DNA from: Hsuehochloa calcarea
Taxonomy: Eukaryota; Streptophyta; Magnoliopsida; Poales; Poaceae
Reading direction: 5' to 3'
Assembly (NCBI GenBank): GCA_036346395.1
Contig: CM070601.1
Location: forward strand, 13,389,763 to 13,453,762
Length of the DNA: 64,000 bases
The notes under the pieces were generated by a model. The model had not been told where the DNA came from. It searched no databases and was given only the letters and a program-made list of their open reading frames with translations. Shown piece by piece: positions 35,476-47,193 of the stretch (position 1 is its first letter; each line of letters starts with the position of its first letter). Position numbers and translations under genes: made by a program.

Positions 35476-35939
35476 CTATATACAGATAAAGAGGTATCAT
35501 TTCTCTACTACTTAAAAGAAAGAATTGGTGGTCATCCGTCCTCCTTTATACGATGTGAGCCGTTGAATCTGTCCTCCTTCATGCGATGTGAGCCATTGAA
35601 TCTGCATCTCCTTTCTCAGTTTCTTCGTGCGCACAGTTCGTCGAGCGATCGTCCCCTCCCTACCCGTGACTCACCCTACTTCAACCTCCACTTCTCCTCC
35701 GCGAACTGCCACCTGACCCTTCCCCATCCGCCCCTCGCTCGCCTCCGCGGCTGTCCCTCCCTCCCATCGCTCCGCAATCACGCTGCACTCGCCCCTTGCC
35801 TCCGCGACTGTACCTCCCTCCCTCCCATCTGTGTCGCAACCCCCTCGTCCCTCAGCTGCGCCTTCGCGTGCCGCGACCCCCTCGCCCCTCAGCTGCTGCC
35901 TCCACACCCTGTGATCCCTCGCCGTCCTCCTCCGCACCC

Positions 35940-37253
35940 ATGGAGAAGATCTCCGTCGCCGTCCGCTTTCGCCCGACCGCCCCTGCCTCCTCCGATGATT
36001 CCTCCACGTCCGGCGGCGACCGCATCGCATCAACGACACCCGCATCTCCCTCCACCACCGCGCCGCTCCCCTCCCCGGCGCCTCCTTCGGCTTCGGTAAG
36101 CCACCGACCCCTCCCTCCTCCCATCTCGAACCCTCCCTCTCTAACCCCCCTCTTGTGTGGAACTGAAGACCACGTGTTCGACGAGACGACCACCAACACG
36201 TGGATCTATGGTGTGCTCGTGCGCTCCGTCATCCTCGCTGCCGTTGACGGCTTCAACGGCACCGCCTTAGCCTACGACCAGCTGCTGCGAGACCTTCACC
36301 ATGAACGGCTCCGACGACCACCCGGGGATCATCCCGCTCGTCGTCCGCGACGTCTTTGACACCGCGCGGGAGTTTAGATACTGGTCTCCAATGCCCAACA
36401 CGACGTCGCTTTCATTAATTAGATATTGAGATTGCTTTATTCTGTACCTTCGATTGGATGTTGGTGTCGGGGTAGGCTGCGGACCGCGAGTTCCTGATCA
36501 ACGTGTTGTACATGGAGATTTACAATGAGGAGATCAATGACCTCCTGATGCTCGGGAGCCAGAAGCTGCCGATTCACGAAAGTTTGGATGTAGGTGCAAG
36601 AATTGATCCAGATTTTCTTCAGGTTACAAGACAGGTTATGTAACTATTTCTATTTTTTGCTGGTACAGCGCGGTGTGTATGTGGCCGGCCTACGGGAGGA
36701 GATTGTGAACAACACTGAGCAAGTGTTTGAGCTCCTCGAGCTTGGAGAAAGTACCATTTCTGTCCATATACTATTTTACTTGTTCAAGTACCTGTTTTTC
36801 TTTTTTCCCCACCGGTTTAGAAGTTTTTTTTAGCTAATAGGCATTTTGGGGGAGACAAATATGAATGTGTGGAGTAGCCGGTCCCATACTATTTCCAGGA
36901 TGGCATGTTATTCTGAATCCACGAGTCAAAACTCTGGATTTTGTCGTTCTATTGGTTACAGGTCATCAAAAGCAGTGCTAAGGACCAGATGGACTCCGAA
37001 GATGCTATCTGTGTATCTGTCTTGGTATGTGCTGCTCACTCAATACTCGTGTATGAAGTAAAGTAAGTGTGTCAAGAATGTTGTGACTGACATTGTTTCT
37101 TTACATGTAGAACTTGGTGGGTTTAGCTGGTTCAGAAAGAATTGCCAAGACAGGAGCTAGAGGTGTACGTCTCAAGGAGGGGAAGCGTATTAACAAAAGC
37201 TTGATGATTATTGGAAATGTCATCAATAAGTTGAGTGAGAATGGAAAGCAAAG
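35940..37253 (+). pseudogene. Captured kinesin-7 motor fragment
   Basis: Seven exons of the N-terminal motor of a CENP-E-like kinesin-7: 35940-36095 (MEKISVAVRFRP), 36169 to about 36371 (DHVFDETTTN, VDGFNGTALAY, NGSDDHPGIIPLVVRDVFD), 36476-36589 (FLINVLYMEIYNEEINDLL), 36669-36750 (RGVYVAGLREEIVNN), about 36841-36902 (NVWSSRSHTIS), 36962-37024 and 37111-37253 (LAGSERIAKTGA, INKSLMIIGNVINKLSENG). It ends before the rest of the motor and the stalk. Frameshifts occur in exon 1 and at the P-loop: after AYDQ the GQTxSGKT sequence is out of frame, so ATP binding is lost. The switch-II DLAGSE reads GLAGSE. The exon 5 donor is GC. All inside Helitron 2. Confidence 0.85.
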
Positions 37254-37618
37254 GTATGTCTATGGAGTATTACATGGATTCTTTCTCACGTGCCTCTGAA
37301 CTGTAACTTTCTGTGACTAAACTGTACCAAGCTTTGACGGTTAATATGAGATGAGATTAGTCCCATAATTTTATACAGTACCAACAATACACACATCTAG
37401 GTGCGTGCAGCAGCTCTGATTTAGTGATGTAGTGTGAAATGCTAATTTCATATGGCTCTAAAAAATCTAAGGTCACAGTCCCGATTTCTCAAGTAACATT
37501 CTTCACCATGTTTTGAGGCTTTGGATAGTCTCTTCTCTTTATGAAATTTCACAGTCCTTTGTATTAGTGTCACTTAAAAATATTTTACGTTGCTCTAATT
37601 TCCATCTATAACTTACAG

Positions 37619-37902
37619 CTTGGTGCTAGAACCTCACTACTAGGGTTAGTAGTTGCAAAGGTTGGAGCAGACGTCATGCTGACAGACATTGCGCATAATT
37701 CAGAAGTTAGCTCCGACCCCATCCGTTTAGACCTAAAATACAGAGGATGACATAGTGCACCTTTTCAATACTTTAGGTTGGAATCCCTATTAGCTAATCC
37801 TTCTCGGTTACTCAACATTAATTGTTTTCCTATTTTGTTTTCAATTAATAGGTCCTGAACAACATCACACAAATATGTTGTGTCAATAATGCTAATTGCA
37901 CT
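37619..37902 (+). pseudogene. Captured METTL23-like methyltransferase fragment
   Basis: Two exons. 37619-37705 encodes LGARTSLLGLVVAKVGADVM, then LTDIAHNSE; 37852-37902 encodes VLNNITQICCVNNANCT. They match the SAM-binding region of the METTL21/23 family of protein methyltransferases (LGAGTGLxGLxAAKxGAxVxLTD, then NxxxxCxxNxxNCT). The glycine-rich motif is damaged (GARTS). Splice borders are canonical. Only this central piece is present. Confidence 0.75.
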
Positions 37903-38609
37903 GTATGCTTTGATTTGGAGAAATTCCTTTTACATGTTGCATCCTATGAGAACGGATTTACATGTAGTCCATAACCATGGCTTCCTGGTCGTCACAGCAG
38001 CGGTGTGACGACCGACGGAAGGAGAGGCGACAGTGCGACGCCTCGTGGAGCATCGCCGTTTGCTTTCTTCCTTTCAATCGCAGGTTGGCATCATGGTTCC
38101 TTTATCCCTTTTGTGATGAACTAATTAATTATGTGTTGTTTTGTGTCTCTTTGCCTACACTAACCCCTCGTTCCTTCAGTTTTGCTCTGTTCCCAATCAA
38201 AAATCCAAGTGTGATGGATTATAGTTATAGTTAATTTCAAGTTGCACAATATTGGACTTCCTTCCATTTTCTGGTCGTTTCTTGTGATAGGTTATTGTTT
38301 TATCAGGATTCAGGAGTGATAGAATGTATTCCTTCCTATCACTTGTTGTTTAATTATTCTCTATGTGAATCCTAATGCTAACTATGTGTATATCTTTTCC
38401 CTGTAGGTTAGAAGAATGGGAAGGTTTGCAGGATATGCAAGAAGCATGGAATTAATATTAATGTAAGACATTTCTTTTGCTTTTTTAATGACTTTATTTG
38501 GAAAATATAGATATAATCAAAGTGACGTAACCAATGTTGGTTCTTATTAGCATTCATTTCTAAACAAAAATTCTAAAAAATATGTCTCGTTCTTCATGTT
38601 GTTATGTAG

Positions 38610-38720
38610 GCTTGCTATCAACTCTTGCTGGTGCGGCATTGCTTCAAAAAACCAACCAGTCAAATGGACGAGTCCTGTTGGTCTTCCAATTGTTCAGCCC
38701 TACAAGAAATATAAAAACTA
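38610..38720 (+). pseudogene. Captured T7-type organellar RNA polymerase fragment
   Basis: After an acceptor (TATGTAG) the frame reads CGIASKNQPVKWTSPVGLPI, then VQPYKKYKNY. This matches the conserved segment of plant RPOT single-subunit mitochondrial/plastid RNA polymerases (ASENxPVxWTTPLGLPVVQPY). No other RPOT exon is identifiable nearby. Part of Helitron 2. Confidence 0.7.
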
Positions 38721-39565
38721 TAGAGAGAGAGCTACTTATCAACTATTGTAAACACGTGTTTTTTTAATATGCACTAAGCAGGATACTTGCGTCCACACAT
38801 CATGTTGTTATTCATTCTTGCTTCCCTTTTCTGGCACTTGATTGTCTAAATGAATATGCTTCTACATATGCCCAAAATCAAAGGTAGACAAGTAAACTCA
38901 CATACGATCATGTATTTTTGGCATAATATTTGCTTATTTTTCTATATTCTATCAAATAGAAAAACTATGCCAGTCCGTGAGTCTGATTTGAGTGAAACTC
39001 TTTGGGGTTTGAGACTTGTGCCAGGTAACACTGACATTGAGCATGCAACATGATCACCTTTTGTATTCATGTAGAACTAATTGTATTCTTCTCTGTCATA
39101 TTTGTTTTCAGTTTTGTATAATTCTTTTGAAAAGTTTGTCCCACATTTGTATGGGGCGTTTAGGAAGAATTGAAACATATTCAAGTTGAAATGTTAAATT
39201 GGTTCTATTTTTTAAAATCATATTGTCAACCTGATTTATCGTTTATTTGTTTGTATTCATGTTTTAAGACAAGTGTCAACTGTTAACCACATCCAGACTG
39301 TATTGTTGCTCTTTGCACAGTCATTTTGAATTTCCTCGTTGTTATGTTAGGTGTGTAATGTTTGTATGTGTTCGATTGCGTGTACACTCAATTACTGGGG
39401 AAAATATCATTATTTTTTAAATGCTTCCAAGGTTTGATTTTGATGTTGTTTGCAGGGCTATATCGTCCTAAATAAGCCATGGGCATTTTTGTACAGTGGC
39501 TTCAGAAAGCAAAGATTGAAGAAGAGTGAGTCAAAACTTAAGACTGATCTGACTTTTTGGTTTTG
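38721..39565 (+). other. Helitron 2 interior, exon-like pieces not identified
   Basis: Open stretches such as one encoding MPVRESDLSETLWGLRLVPG (about 38967) and one after GTTTGCAG near 39456 look exon-like but I cannot assign them. They may be further captured fragments. Confidence 0.3.
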
Positions 39566-39570
39566 GTTAC

Positions 39571-42500
39571 TGTCGGGACCCAAATATGCAAATCTGGACC
39601 CTCTGTGTATTCTGCACTAGTCCAGGATCACGCTAGTGCACACAGTGTCAACATCGATGAAATATCACATCCATACAACGAATATAAGAATAAACGAGTA
39701 CCTTTAAATAACAAATAACTGTTGGGACCTTACGGTCGAGTTTTACATTTATTAAGCCATGCAAGGCTGACAATAAAGAAATAACTGCAGCGGAAACGAA
39801 ATAAACTCCAGTGGGCTCCCATCAATTTACCACAGGCAACTGACTGGGATCAAGACCCTAACGATCAACCTTCGTAGAATTCTTCTTCAAAAGCAGGCGA
39901 CGACTCCTCCACTTCTGTTGATTTGTTTAGCAAGAGTGAGTACACACCGTACTCGCAAGTCATACCACAGAATGCATTTATACATGATGGCTTATTCAAA
40001 AGGAATGGCTTTTGTGGTTATTTTGCAGAAATGCAACATTTGCAATTGAATACAAATAATAGATTGAAAGCATAATTCAAAACAAATAGACAATAATAAG
40101 TTAACAATTGATTTCACAAAGTACACACAGTCTAATCAAGTTATTCACACAGCTGCACAGTTATCTCACACAGCTGACCCTTCCCAATTATTTTTATGAA
40201 AATCTACCCCTCGTGTGAAATTCCCGAGCATGTCCATAACCGAGGACGCGGCTATTCGAATAGATTGGTTTAAACACTCTGCAGAGGTTGTACACTTTAC
40301 CCACACGATACAATCAGTGTAGCTAGCACTAACCATAACAAAACCTTTCAGAGACTTCATCTTAAACAATGACACTCCCGATGTGCTTTACCGCCGTCCA
40401 ATTTGTACACACAGCCCTTGGAACGACACACACCGTTGGATCTGAAAATGACGAACCGCTCATAGATGTGACCCAAACACAGCGGTACACACCTTCCACC
40501 CCATCACACAGCTTAAATACAACCTGAGTTGTCAATGTCAAGACTCCATAACTTACTAAGTCAGGCCCAGCCCATACTAGGCATGTGGTCGTACAGTAAG
40601 GCCCAGTTCAATGGCGCACAAAGTTAAGTCCTTAATTGACCAAGGCAAGACTTCCAGTTTTTCCCAAATCACAAAGTTTATATCACACAGTTCCACCATT
40701 CACACAGATCCACCATTTGCCTCAGTCCAAATCTTTTCCCACCCTGTTGATTAAGTGCAACACATGCCATCAACGAGTAATAGCACACAGCACAAACAGT
40801 TTCACCACATAGTTCCATAATCACTTAGTCAAGTTTATAATTGCAACTCTCACATGAAATGATGACTCGTGGCATGGCTAAGCAGTCTAATCGTATCTAA
40901 CCAACCCACGTTGGTACTACGATAATACCAACTAATAATTAATCAACCTAGGGTGACAAGAGAGCATGGCATACAATAGACAAGGTGGCATAACAATTTG
41001 GATCAATAACTACACTCAAAAGCATTTAAATAAATACTTGAAATAGAATGCAATACATTGAAACAAAGTATTTTGAAAACTGGGTTCAATATGATCAAAG
41101 GTATAACTTGCCTTGGAATAGGTCTAGATATTGGTCTTGGTCTTGAGGTGCTCCTTCTTCTGGAAAATTCCCCGAAGTATCGATGTCTACTCGCAAACGA
41201 GACAAAAGAAACAAAAATAAATAAATAATAGTGGCAAAACAACTCCAAAAATTCAAATAAAATTCACCATTAAATAGATCTAAATCTTATATAAATTTAC
41301 AAATTTGAATGAGCTCAATCGGAGTTCGGATGCAAAAGATATGGGCTTTGGAAGATTGGAAAATAAAATAAAACCCTAATCTGGATTTTTACGATTTTCC
41401 CGAATTATTTTTATAAAGGAAAATTGAATTATTGCGCAATGCTTGCGTCAGCCGACTAAAAATAATTAATTTAAATCCGTATTGACAGGTGGGCCCCACC
41501 TGTCAGCCTCTCGGCTCACGGTGGATTCGGTCCACCGAGCCGAGGGTGAGGGGTGGCGGTGGACAGCTCCACGCGGCAGTCGATGCGGGCACACGCAGGT
41601 GCCACCTCGGTCGATGATGCAGCCGTGGCTGGTGACCTGGCCGCCACGTCGACCGGAGGGGCGAATAGAGGAAGCTTCGGCGAGAATTGCCGGCGGCGAC
41701 GGCGAATCGGTGGGCGGCGGCGGAGCACAAAATCGTCGCCGGGGGCGCGGAGTGATGAGGTGGTGGCGGGGTCGAAGCGAAACTCACCGTGGCGGCGACG
41801 GCAATGGCGGCGGTGGCGGAAGGTGTTGTCGGACGAGTCGGCAACGGAGGAAAGACACCGAGGGCGGCGGTGAGAGCGGCACCGAGCAGCTGGGCTATTG
41901 CGATCCCAAAGTGGCGATTCTTGCGCTACCGAAGGAGCTCCGATGACGACAAAAGGCGGCGGCGACTAAGTTGCGGCCGGCGGCGGTCTTCGAACAATCT
42001 TTGCGAGGAGACCGAGAGGTGTCGGCGCTTGGGGTTTTGGAGAGGAGAGAGAGACGAGGGATCGGCGGGGCTAGGGGTGCTTATATAGGCTCGGGAGGAG
42101 AGTCCGACGCGAGAGGCAGCGGCGGCCAGCCGCGTAGGGGCGAGTCGGCGCGGGAGAGTCCAGAGGGAGACGATGCGACATGGCGTCGGTGGGGCCACCG
42201 CCGGGGAGAGAAGCGGCCGGCCTGCGCGGCGAGCCATCGCGATCTGGCGGCTGGGAGCGAGCGAGGCGAGGGCGGCTACGATCGCGCGAAGGGACACGCG
42301 GCGACCATCCGAGAGGGAAAGGCGGCGCGGCGGTAGCCGGATGGTGGGCCGACCGGAATAGTGTCGGGCTTGACTGCACTGCATTCAGAAGGATTTTTAT
42401 AATTTTTCTTTTAAAATAATCTAGAAAATACAATTAGCAATTACAAAATAGCAAATGATCTTGGAAAAATTCCAGAAAATTCTATAAAATATATCCAAGC

Positions 42501-42683
42501 ATATAGAATCTAAATAAAATAATTTTGGCAATTGTTGGTGTTGGGATTAAGCACATTAAATCAATTTGTCCTTAAAATCCATATTAAGCTTTTTAAATTA
42601 ATATTTAAATAAATCCAAATGGTGAATTTTCGTACTACCATTATTTAAAATATTTTTAAAGCTCTAAAAATTGGGATGTTACA
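39571..42683 (-). mobile_element. 3.1-kb gypsy-type solo LTR with GTTAC target duplication
   Basis: Begins TGTCGGGACCC and ends GGGATGTTACA, flanked by a perfect GTTAC duplication (39566-39570 and 42684-42688). Read on the minus strand it starts TGTAACATCCC, the usual start of large-LTR gypsy elements of the RIRE2 kind, and has a TATATAAG promoter-like site near 42085 followed by a GC-rich transcribed-looking block (41480-42350). Open frames in that block overlap on both strands and have no domain. It inserted into Helitron 2. Confidence 0.85.
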
Positions 42684-43006
42684 GTTACTTTCTATGTGGT
42701 TTTAAGTTTTTACCTTCCTCTAAGATTGCAAATTCGTCGAACCGTATAGTTTACCATCCAGACATTTGCATGATTCAACAACAATAAGTGAAAAGTTAGT
42801 CATTTTCTTGGTGGTGGGTTTTAAGATGGAGAAAAATATGGTTGGCAGGGGATAATTTTGACTTCCTTCATGCTAAATAACAGGGATGTTCAATGTCTAT
42901 TATCTATTCTGTTTTTGCTGAAATATGGTAGGTGTGTTATTCTGATTCTTAATACAATATATTTCTCTATGGGATACTCCGTAGCAACGCACGGGCATGT
43001 AACTAA

Positions 43007-43681
43007 TACTACTTAAAAGCACGAGCATTCAATGTGTGTCTACACACACACACACGAGTTTACCTTCGAATCGATACGAGCCATCCAATGTTTTTATACA
43101 ATGAATCAGATTAGTTCGTATTAAGTTATATTTCCTCTGATATACTACGTATGGGTGGACTAGTAATAGGTTTAGTGAAAAGTCCATAATACCCCCACAA
43201 AAAATAACAGATAGGGAATTATATTATTTATCTGTAATAGAAGAACCAAGCTTGGCGAGGATCTAATAATCCTTAATTAATTAGATTATTTATCTGTAAT
43301 ATTTATTATTATAGATAATAATATTGCTTATATAATTTTTAAATGTACCCCTCAATATTAACAATGAGGGAGACCATAAACACCTAGTGGTCGTAAGCTA
43401 TTCTGACCACCCTATTTGGTCGTAAGTCCTACTATGATCACCTCAAAGTATGTCCTACTACGATAATCTCATGGTCGTAAGTGTTATTACGACCAGGTCA
43501 GCTGCGACTACTCTATAGTCGATAAAGCCTACAGACATGTGAGCTCAATCGACTAGGGACATTTGTGTGATGTGTTTAATACACACAGTAGTTAATATGT
43601 ATCGTCATTCCTGAGATAATTGTATGTATTAAACTTTTGTCTCTGACATAACCGCAAGGCAACGTGGGGATATGTTTCTAA
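43007..43681 (+). mobile_element. Possible short Helitron abutting Helitron 2
   Basis: The sequence right after Helitron 2 is TACTACTTAAAAGCACGAGC, a Helitron 5' end lacking its first bases. About 670 bases on, GGCAACGTGGGGATATG precedes CTAA (43678-43681), a diverged version of the 3' end. The next base is C rather than T. Non-coding, AT-rich with (CA)n at about 43042. Confidence 0.35.
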
Positions 43682-44050
43682 CAATAACTACTCTTAAACG
43701 TGCAATTGCATCAAACAACAAGGCGCCTATTGACGTAGACAACTATCACCCCTTCATACGCTATATAAAGAGTAGAGGGTCAAAGGATTAGACGAGCACA
43801 ACAAGAGATAGAAGTCATCAAGCCCTAGTTTTAGTGACTTCATCCCTGTTGTAAACACAATCAATACATAACAACACAGGAGTAGAGTTATTATTCTCTC
43901 AGGAGAAGACTTGAACCTGTATAAAATTTGTGTTTCCTTTTCTGTGTAGTTTCGCTCTAAGAGAGCTCCCAGCATTCATTCATAAGATCTATATTAAACC
44001 ATCGACAAAGCTGTAAAAGTTATTCCTTTATTCATTTAATTTGTTAAGAT
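43682..44050 (+). mobile_element. LTR-like remnant
   Basis: CGCTATATAAAGAG near 43759 looks like an LTR TATA box. It is followed by sequence of the type CACAGGAGTAGAGTTATTA and CTCAGGAGAAGACTTGAACC, which recurs in grass retroelement and CACTA ends. No boundaries or coding sequence could be fixed. Confidence 0.35.
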
Positions 44051-45739
44051 TATTGTTCTGTGACCCGTTGGAATGTTTTATTCCATACATAGCTTACTAG
44101 AATTATTAGTAATTATGATTTAAATTGATAATGAGATTAATTTAGGTGATTTTTTAGGCTCATGGTTAGGGCGGGGTGCTACGGTATTTGTAACCGGAAG
44201 GAGTATCAAATAAGCTCCTTGGGCGGCGGCGTGGCGCACGTCCTCTCCGGCTGACCGCCGACAAGCGCCCCTATTGATTGGTGCCGTTGTCCTGGTGCAT
44301 GTGGCGATTAGAAAAATCACCGATGGCATGATTACAGAATGGCATAAAGATCGAGAACTGATTCGATCTTTGTGCAATCTACTGGTCCGCTTGATCTTCT
44401 TACTCATACACATAAGAAGCCGCCATGAACTATGTTGTTTTTGCATCACATTAATGTATCTACTTCAATTCTAAGTAGTGTTACGATTGTATTCAAAGTA
44501 GTGTTGCTTGTATATGATTCTTTTGTTGAGTAAAATAATGGACGACATAACTCCATTCGACCATTCCACATGTATATGTATGTTCCTTCTTGGATGCCAG
44601 TCAGGATCAATTTGTTGGACGAAGGCATCATGGCGTGTTGTTGGATATCATGGAGAACAAACCAGCAGAGTAATATGAAAAGATCATATCAGTTGCTTAG
44701 ATATTACTGTTCTTTGTTTATTGCAAAGGAGATTTGAGGTCAAATATCCAAACTACCCAATGTAAATTAATGGTCATATTTAATTTATACATCCGTAAAA
44801 ATTTTCTTAAAAATTACATTTAGAGAAGAAGAAAAAAGTCTATAACACCTTTAAGAAATCGATACCAAAATTTGATTGATTTCTATTACCACCTCTTGCT
44901 ACTAGTAGACCTGTAAATATTCTCTCTGGGAAAGCATGGAGCCATGGAAGCGTGCAAGGCCACCTGATTGAGGAATTGTTTAGAACTAGGAATTTCACAA
45001 GAAATTTAAAAGAACACACATACATTCTACGAACGTGGTTTTTCCAAATGTACACATGGGTACATACGCTATCACCACCGTCAATTATGATGCAAATTTT
45101 CAAAATTCAAACATCCCATCTTCTAATCATTGAACACCCTTGTACGAATCTTGAGACGTTTTTAAGGGTTACGGTAGTACATGTACCCACATGTGATGTG
45201 GTTTTGCTTCTGTTTTATTACATTTTACACATGATTCCCGTAGAGTTTCAGCGTTCCACATTGGACCTGATTTTTTGCGCAAGAGCAAAAATACTCCAAC
45301 AATTGAAAGGAGATTGAAATTGCTCCTTGCAATTTAGCACCTCCTAGAGTTTTCTGGGATATGCAATGATGTCCAAATCAGATGGAAAGGAAGGTGAGGA
45401 GTGAAAAGGAAAGACCATCCCACAAAGTGCTGCATGCACAACATAGTGGCATTGATTGCCGATGAAATCCAGGACATGAACAACTCACGAATGGACTAAA
45501 AGACACACAGAAAGAGATGGCATAGTTGTTGCTGCATTCTGCAATTTGTTTGCTGGTTTTCACAAAGCTCACTACTCGGTCACTCACTCACCTGCGGCCA
45601 GCCAGTCACTAGTCTGCCATCACGACCCTGACCCTGAGTGCCCTACATGTTGTCTCCTCCCAGCAGATAAGGGTGGAGGCACTAGGCCATCTACAGCAAT
45701 CACAGGGCCCCATCACATGATGTCCTTTCATTTGAACAG

Positions 45740-45793
45740 CATATAAACACTACACACATGACCAACCATATAAACACTACACACATGACCAAC
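45740..45793. repeat. 27-bp tandem duplication
   Basis: Two perfect copies of a 27-base unit beginning CATATAAACACTACACACAT. Confidence 0.95.
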
Positions 45794-46446
45794 ATTGCCA
45801 AACTCAAAGATCACCATCAGCTAGGAACAAAATGATTCACAAATCTCAAAACACTGATATGAGCTTTACAAGCTTGAATGAAATTGCATTCCAGAGAAAT
45901 TCTGAAGCACAGTTTGTCAATGTGCTAGTGATCAGAGTACATGACGCTTTTCGAGTAGCCAAGGCCTAAATACTTTTGCCCTAAGGGATAGAACTTTTGT
46001 CGCCTGTACAGAAACTATGCATTCGAAGATCCGAGTTACAGATGCCTTTGAGGGTAAACTTTTAACTTTTACCAAATCTGATGAATGCCAACCTCTAAAA
46101 TTCTAACTCTGGGAAAAAGATAAACAAACCATTGCAAAGAAACGCATGCAAACTCAGAATTTGAACAAGATAAGCCAAAACCAATTATATCTGAACAATC
46201 CACTTGTGGTCAGAGGGAATCTTGCTTGCATGCCACTTACTTTTCAGACAATGATCATTAGTTTAACAACACCCAAACATTGGATAAAGCACAGTGCAGC
46301 TTGAAAGAAGAGGGGGATTATAATAAGATCAGGAGCCATGTTACCTAGGTGATTAAGATACCTGGAGTGAGGACAAAAAAATGCTTAAGGGAACCTTTGA
46401 CCAGCCAAAGGGTAAGGCTAAATTAACCTCTCCCCCTAATGATTTG

Positions 46447-46451
<5 letters not shown>

Positions 46452-46482
<31 letters not shown>
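46452..46482. repeat. (GA)n microsatellite
   Basis: About 15 GA units. Confidence 0.95.
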
Positions 46483-46483
<1 letters not shown>

Positions 46484-46585
46484 GTTTGTCTGTGTGTGGA
46501 CTGTGCCTGAGACCCCACCCATGCCCAAAGCAATGCACTATCCCACGTGGAAACAGGAGCTGTGTCAGCCTCTTGACTACCCTTG

Positions 46586-46684
46586 CCCCTCCTTCACAGT
46601 ACCCACCAAGAGTCTAGGAACCACCGCCCTTTCCCCCCTCCTTCACAGTACCCACCAAGAGTCTAGGAACCACCGCCCTTTTCC
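46586..46684. repeat. 49-bp tandem duplication
   Basis: Two near-perfect copies of a unit containing CTTCACAGTACCCACCAAGA and GTCTAGGAACCACCGCCC. Confidence 0.95.
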
Positions 46685-46976
46685 CCCTCTTGTTGTTTCT
46701 CATATTTGGAGACCGACTCTTCAGATTATTGGGTAGCTACATGTCTCTAAATTTTTCTGTTGGATCTGCAATTAATATTATGCATGCAGTACATTACATC
46801 TATCTAGTATCTCTAAGCAACTGAACAGTCAATGGGGCTTGGAGCAAATTGAAAAGAAACAAGAATTGGTCTTGCAGTGAAGAGAACTCAACATTTATCT
46901 ATGTACATACACAGTTAAAGAGAAGCTTGGCAAAGATGAAAAAAGGGCAGAACTAATCGTGTAGGTACAGAACAAC

Positions 46977-47193
46977 TTACTAACATCTATCTTCCAATTG
47001 ATCAAGCTACAGGGGAGCATTCTGTTTTCACTTACCATCAGAAGTGGATGGCAATCTGGCGTGGAGACTCCAAAAATGACATTGATCACAAAACTGAGGG
47101 ACTCATCACCCCAGCATCCTCACTGCTGGCCTGGTGATGCGCCTGCCGCTTGGCGCTAGTCCCTTCTTGTGGTATGCGTGTCCATGCTCTCCT
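46977..47193 (-). other. 3' flank of BRI1-like gene B
   Basis: Aligns with 1-215 behind gene A. Probably the 3' UTR. The alignment begins near 46977, marking the downstream edge of the shared unit as far as the window allows. Confidence 0.7.

Larger units (their letters stand above)
35502..43006 (+). mobile_element. Helitron 2 with captured gene fragments
   Basis: Starts TCTCTACTACTTAAAAG, the standard rice Helitron 5' end, and ends GTAGCAACGCACGGGCATGTAA, then CTAA (43003-43006) before a T. The base before the start is T rather than the expected A, a small departure. About 7.5 kb, of which 3.1 kb is a later solo LTR (39571-42683). No RepHel gene. It carries exon pieces of at least three host genes in the same orientation. 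Confidence 0.82.
44051..46976. other. Intergenic, no gene seen
   Basis: About 2.9 kb downstream of gene B's 3' flank. Apart from the short tandem repeats listed separately, no gene, RNA or transposon was recognised. Small frames here lack domains. Confidence 0.4.

Noticed and set aside
41482..42433. Cluster of arginine/glycine-rich frames
   Set aside because: They lie in the GC-rich block of a solo LTR with a verified target duplication and overlap on both strands.
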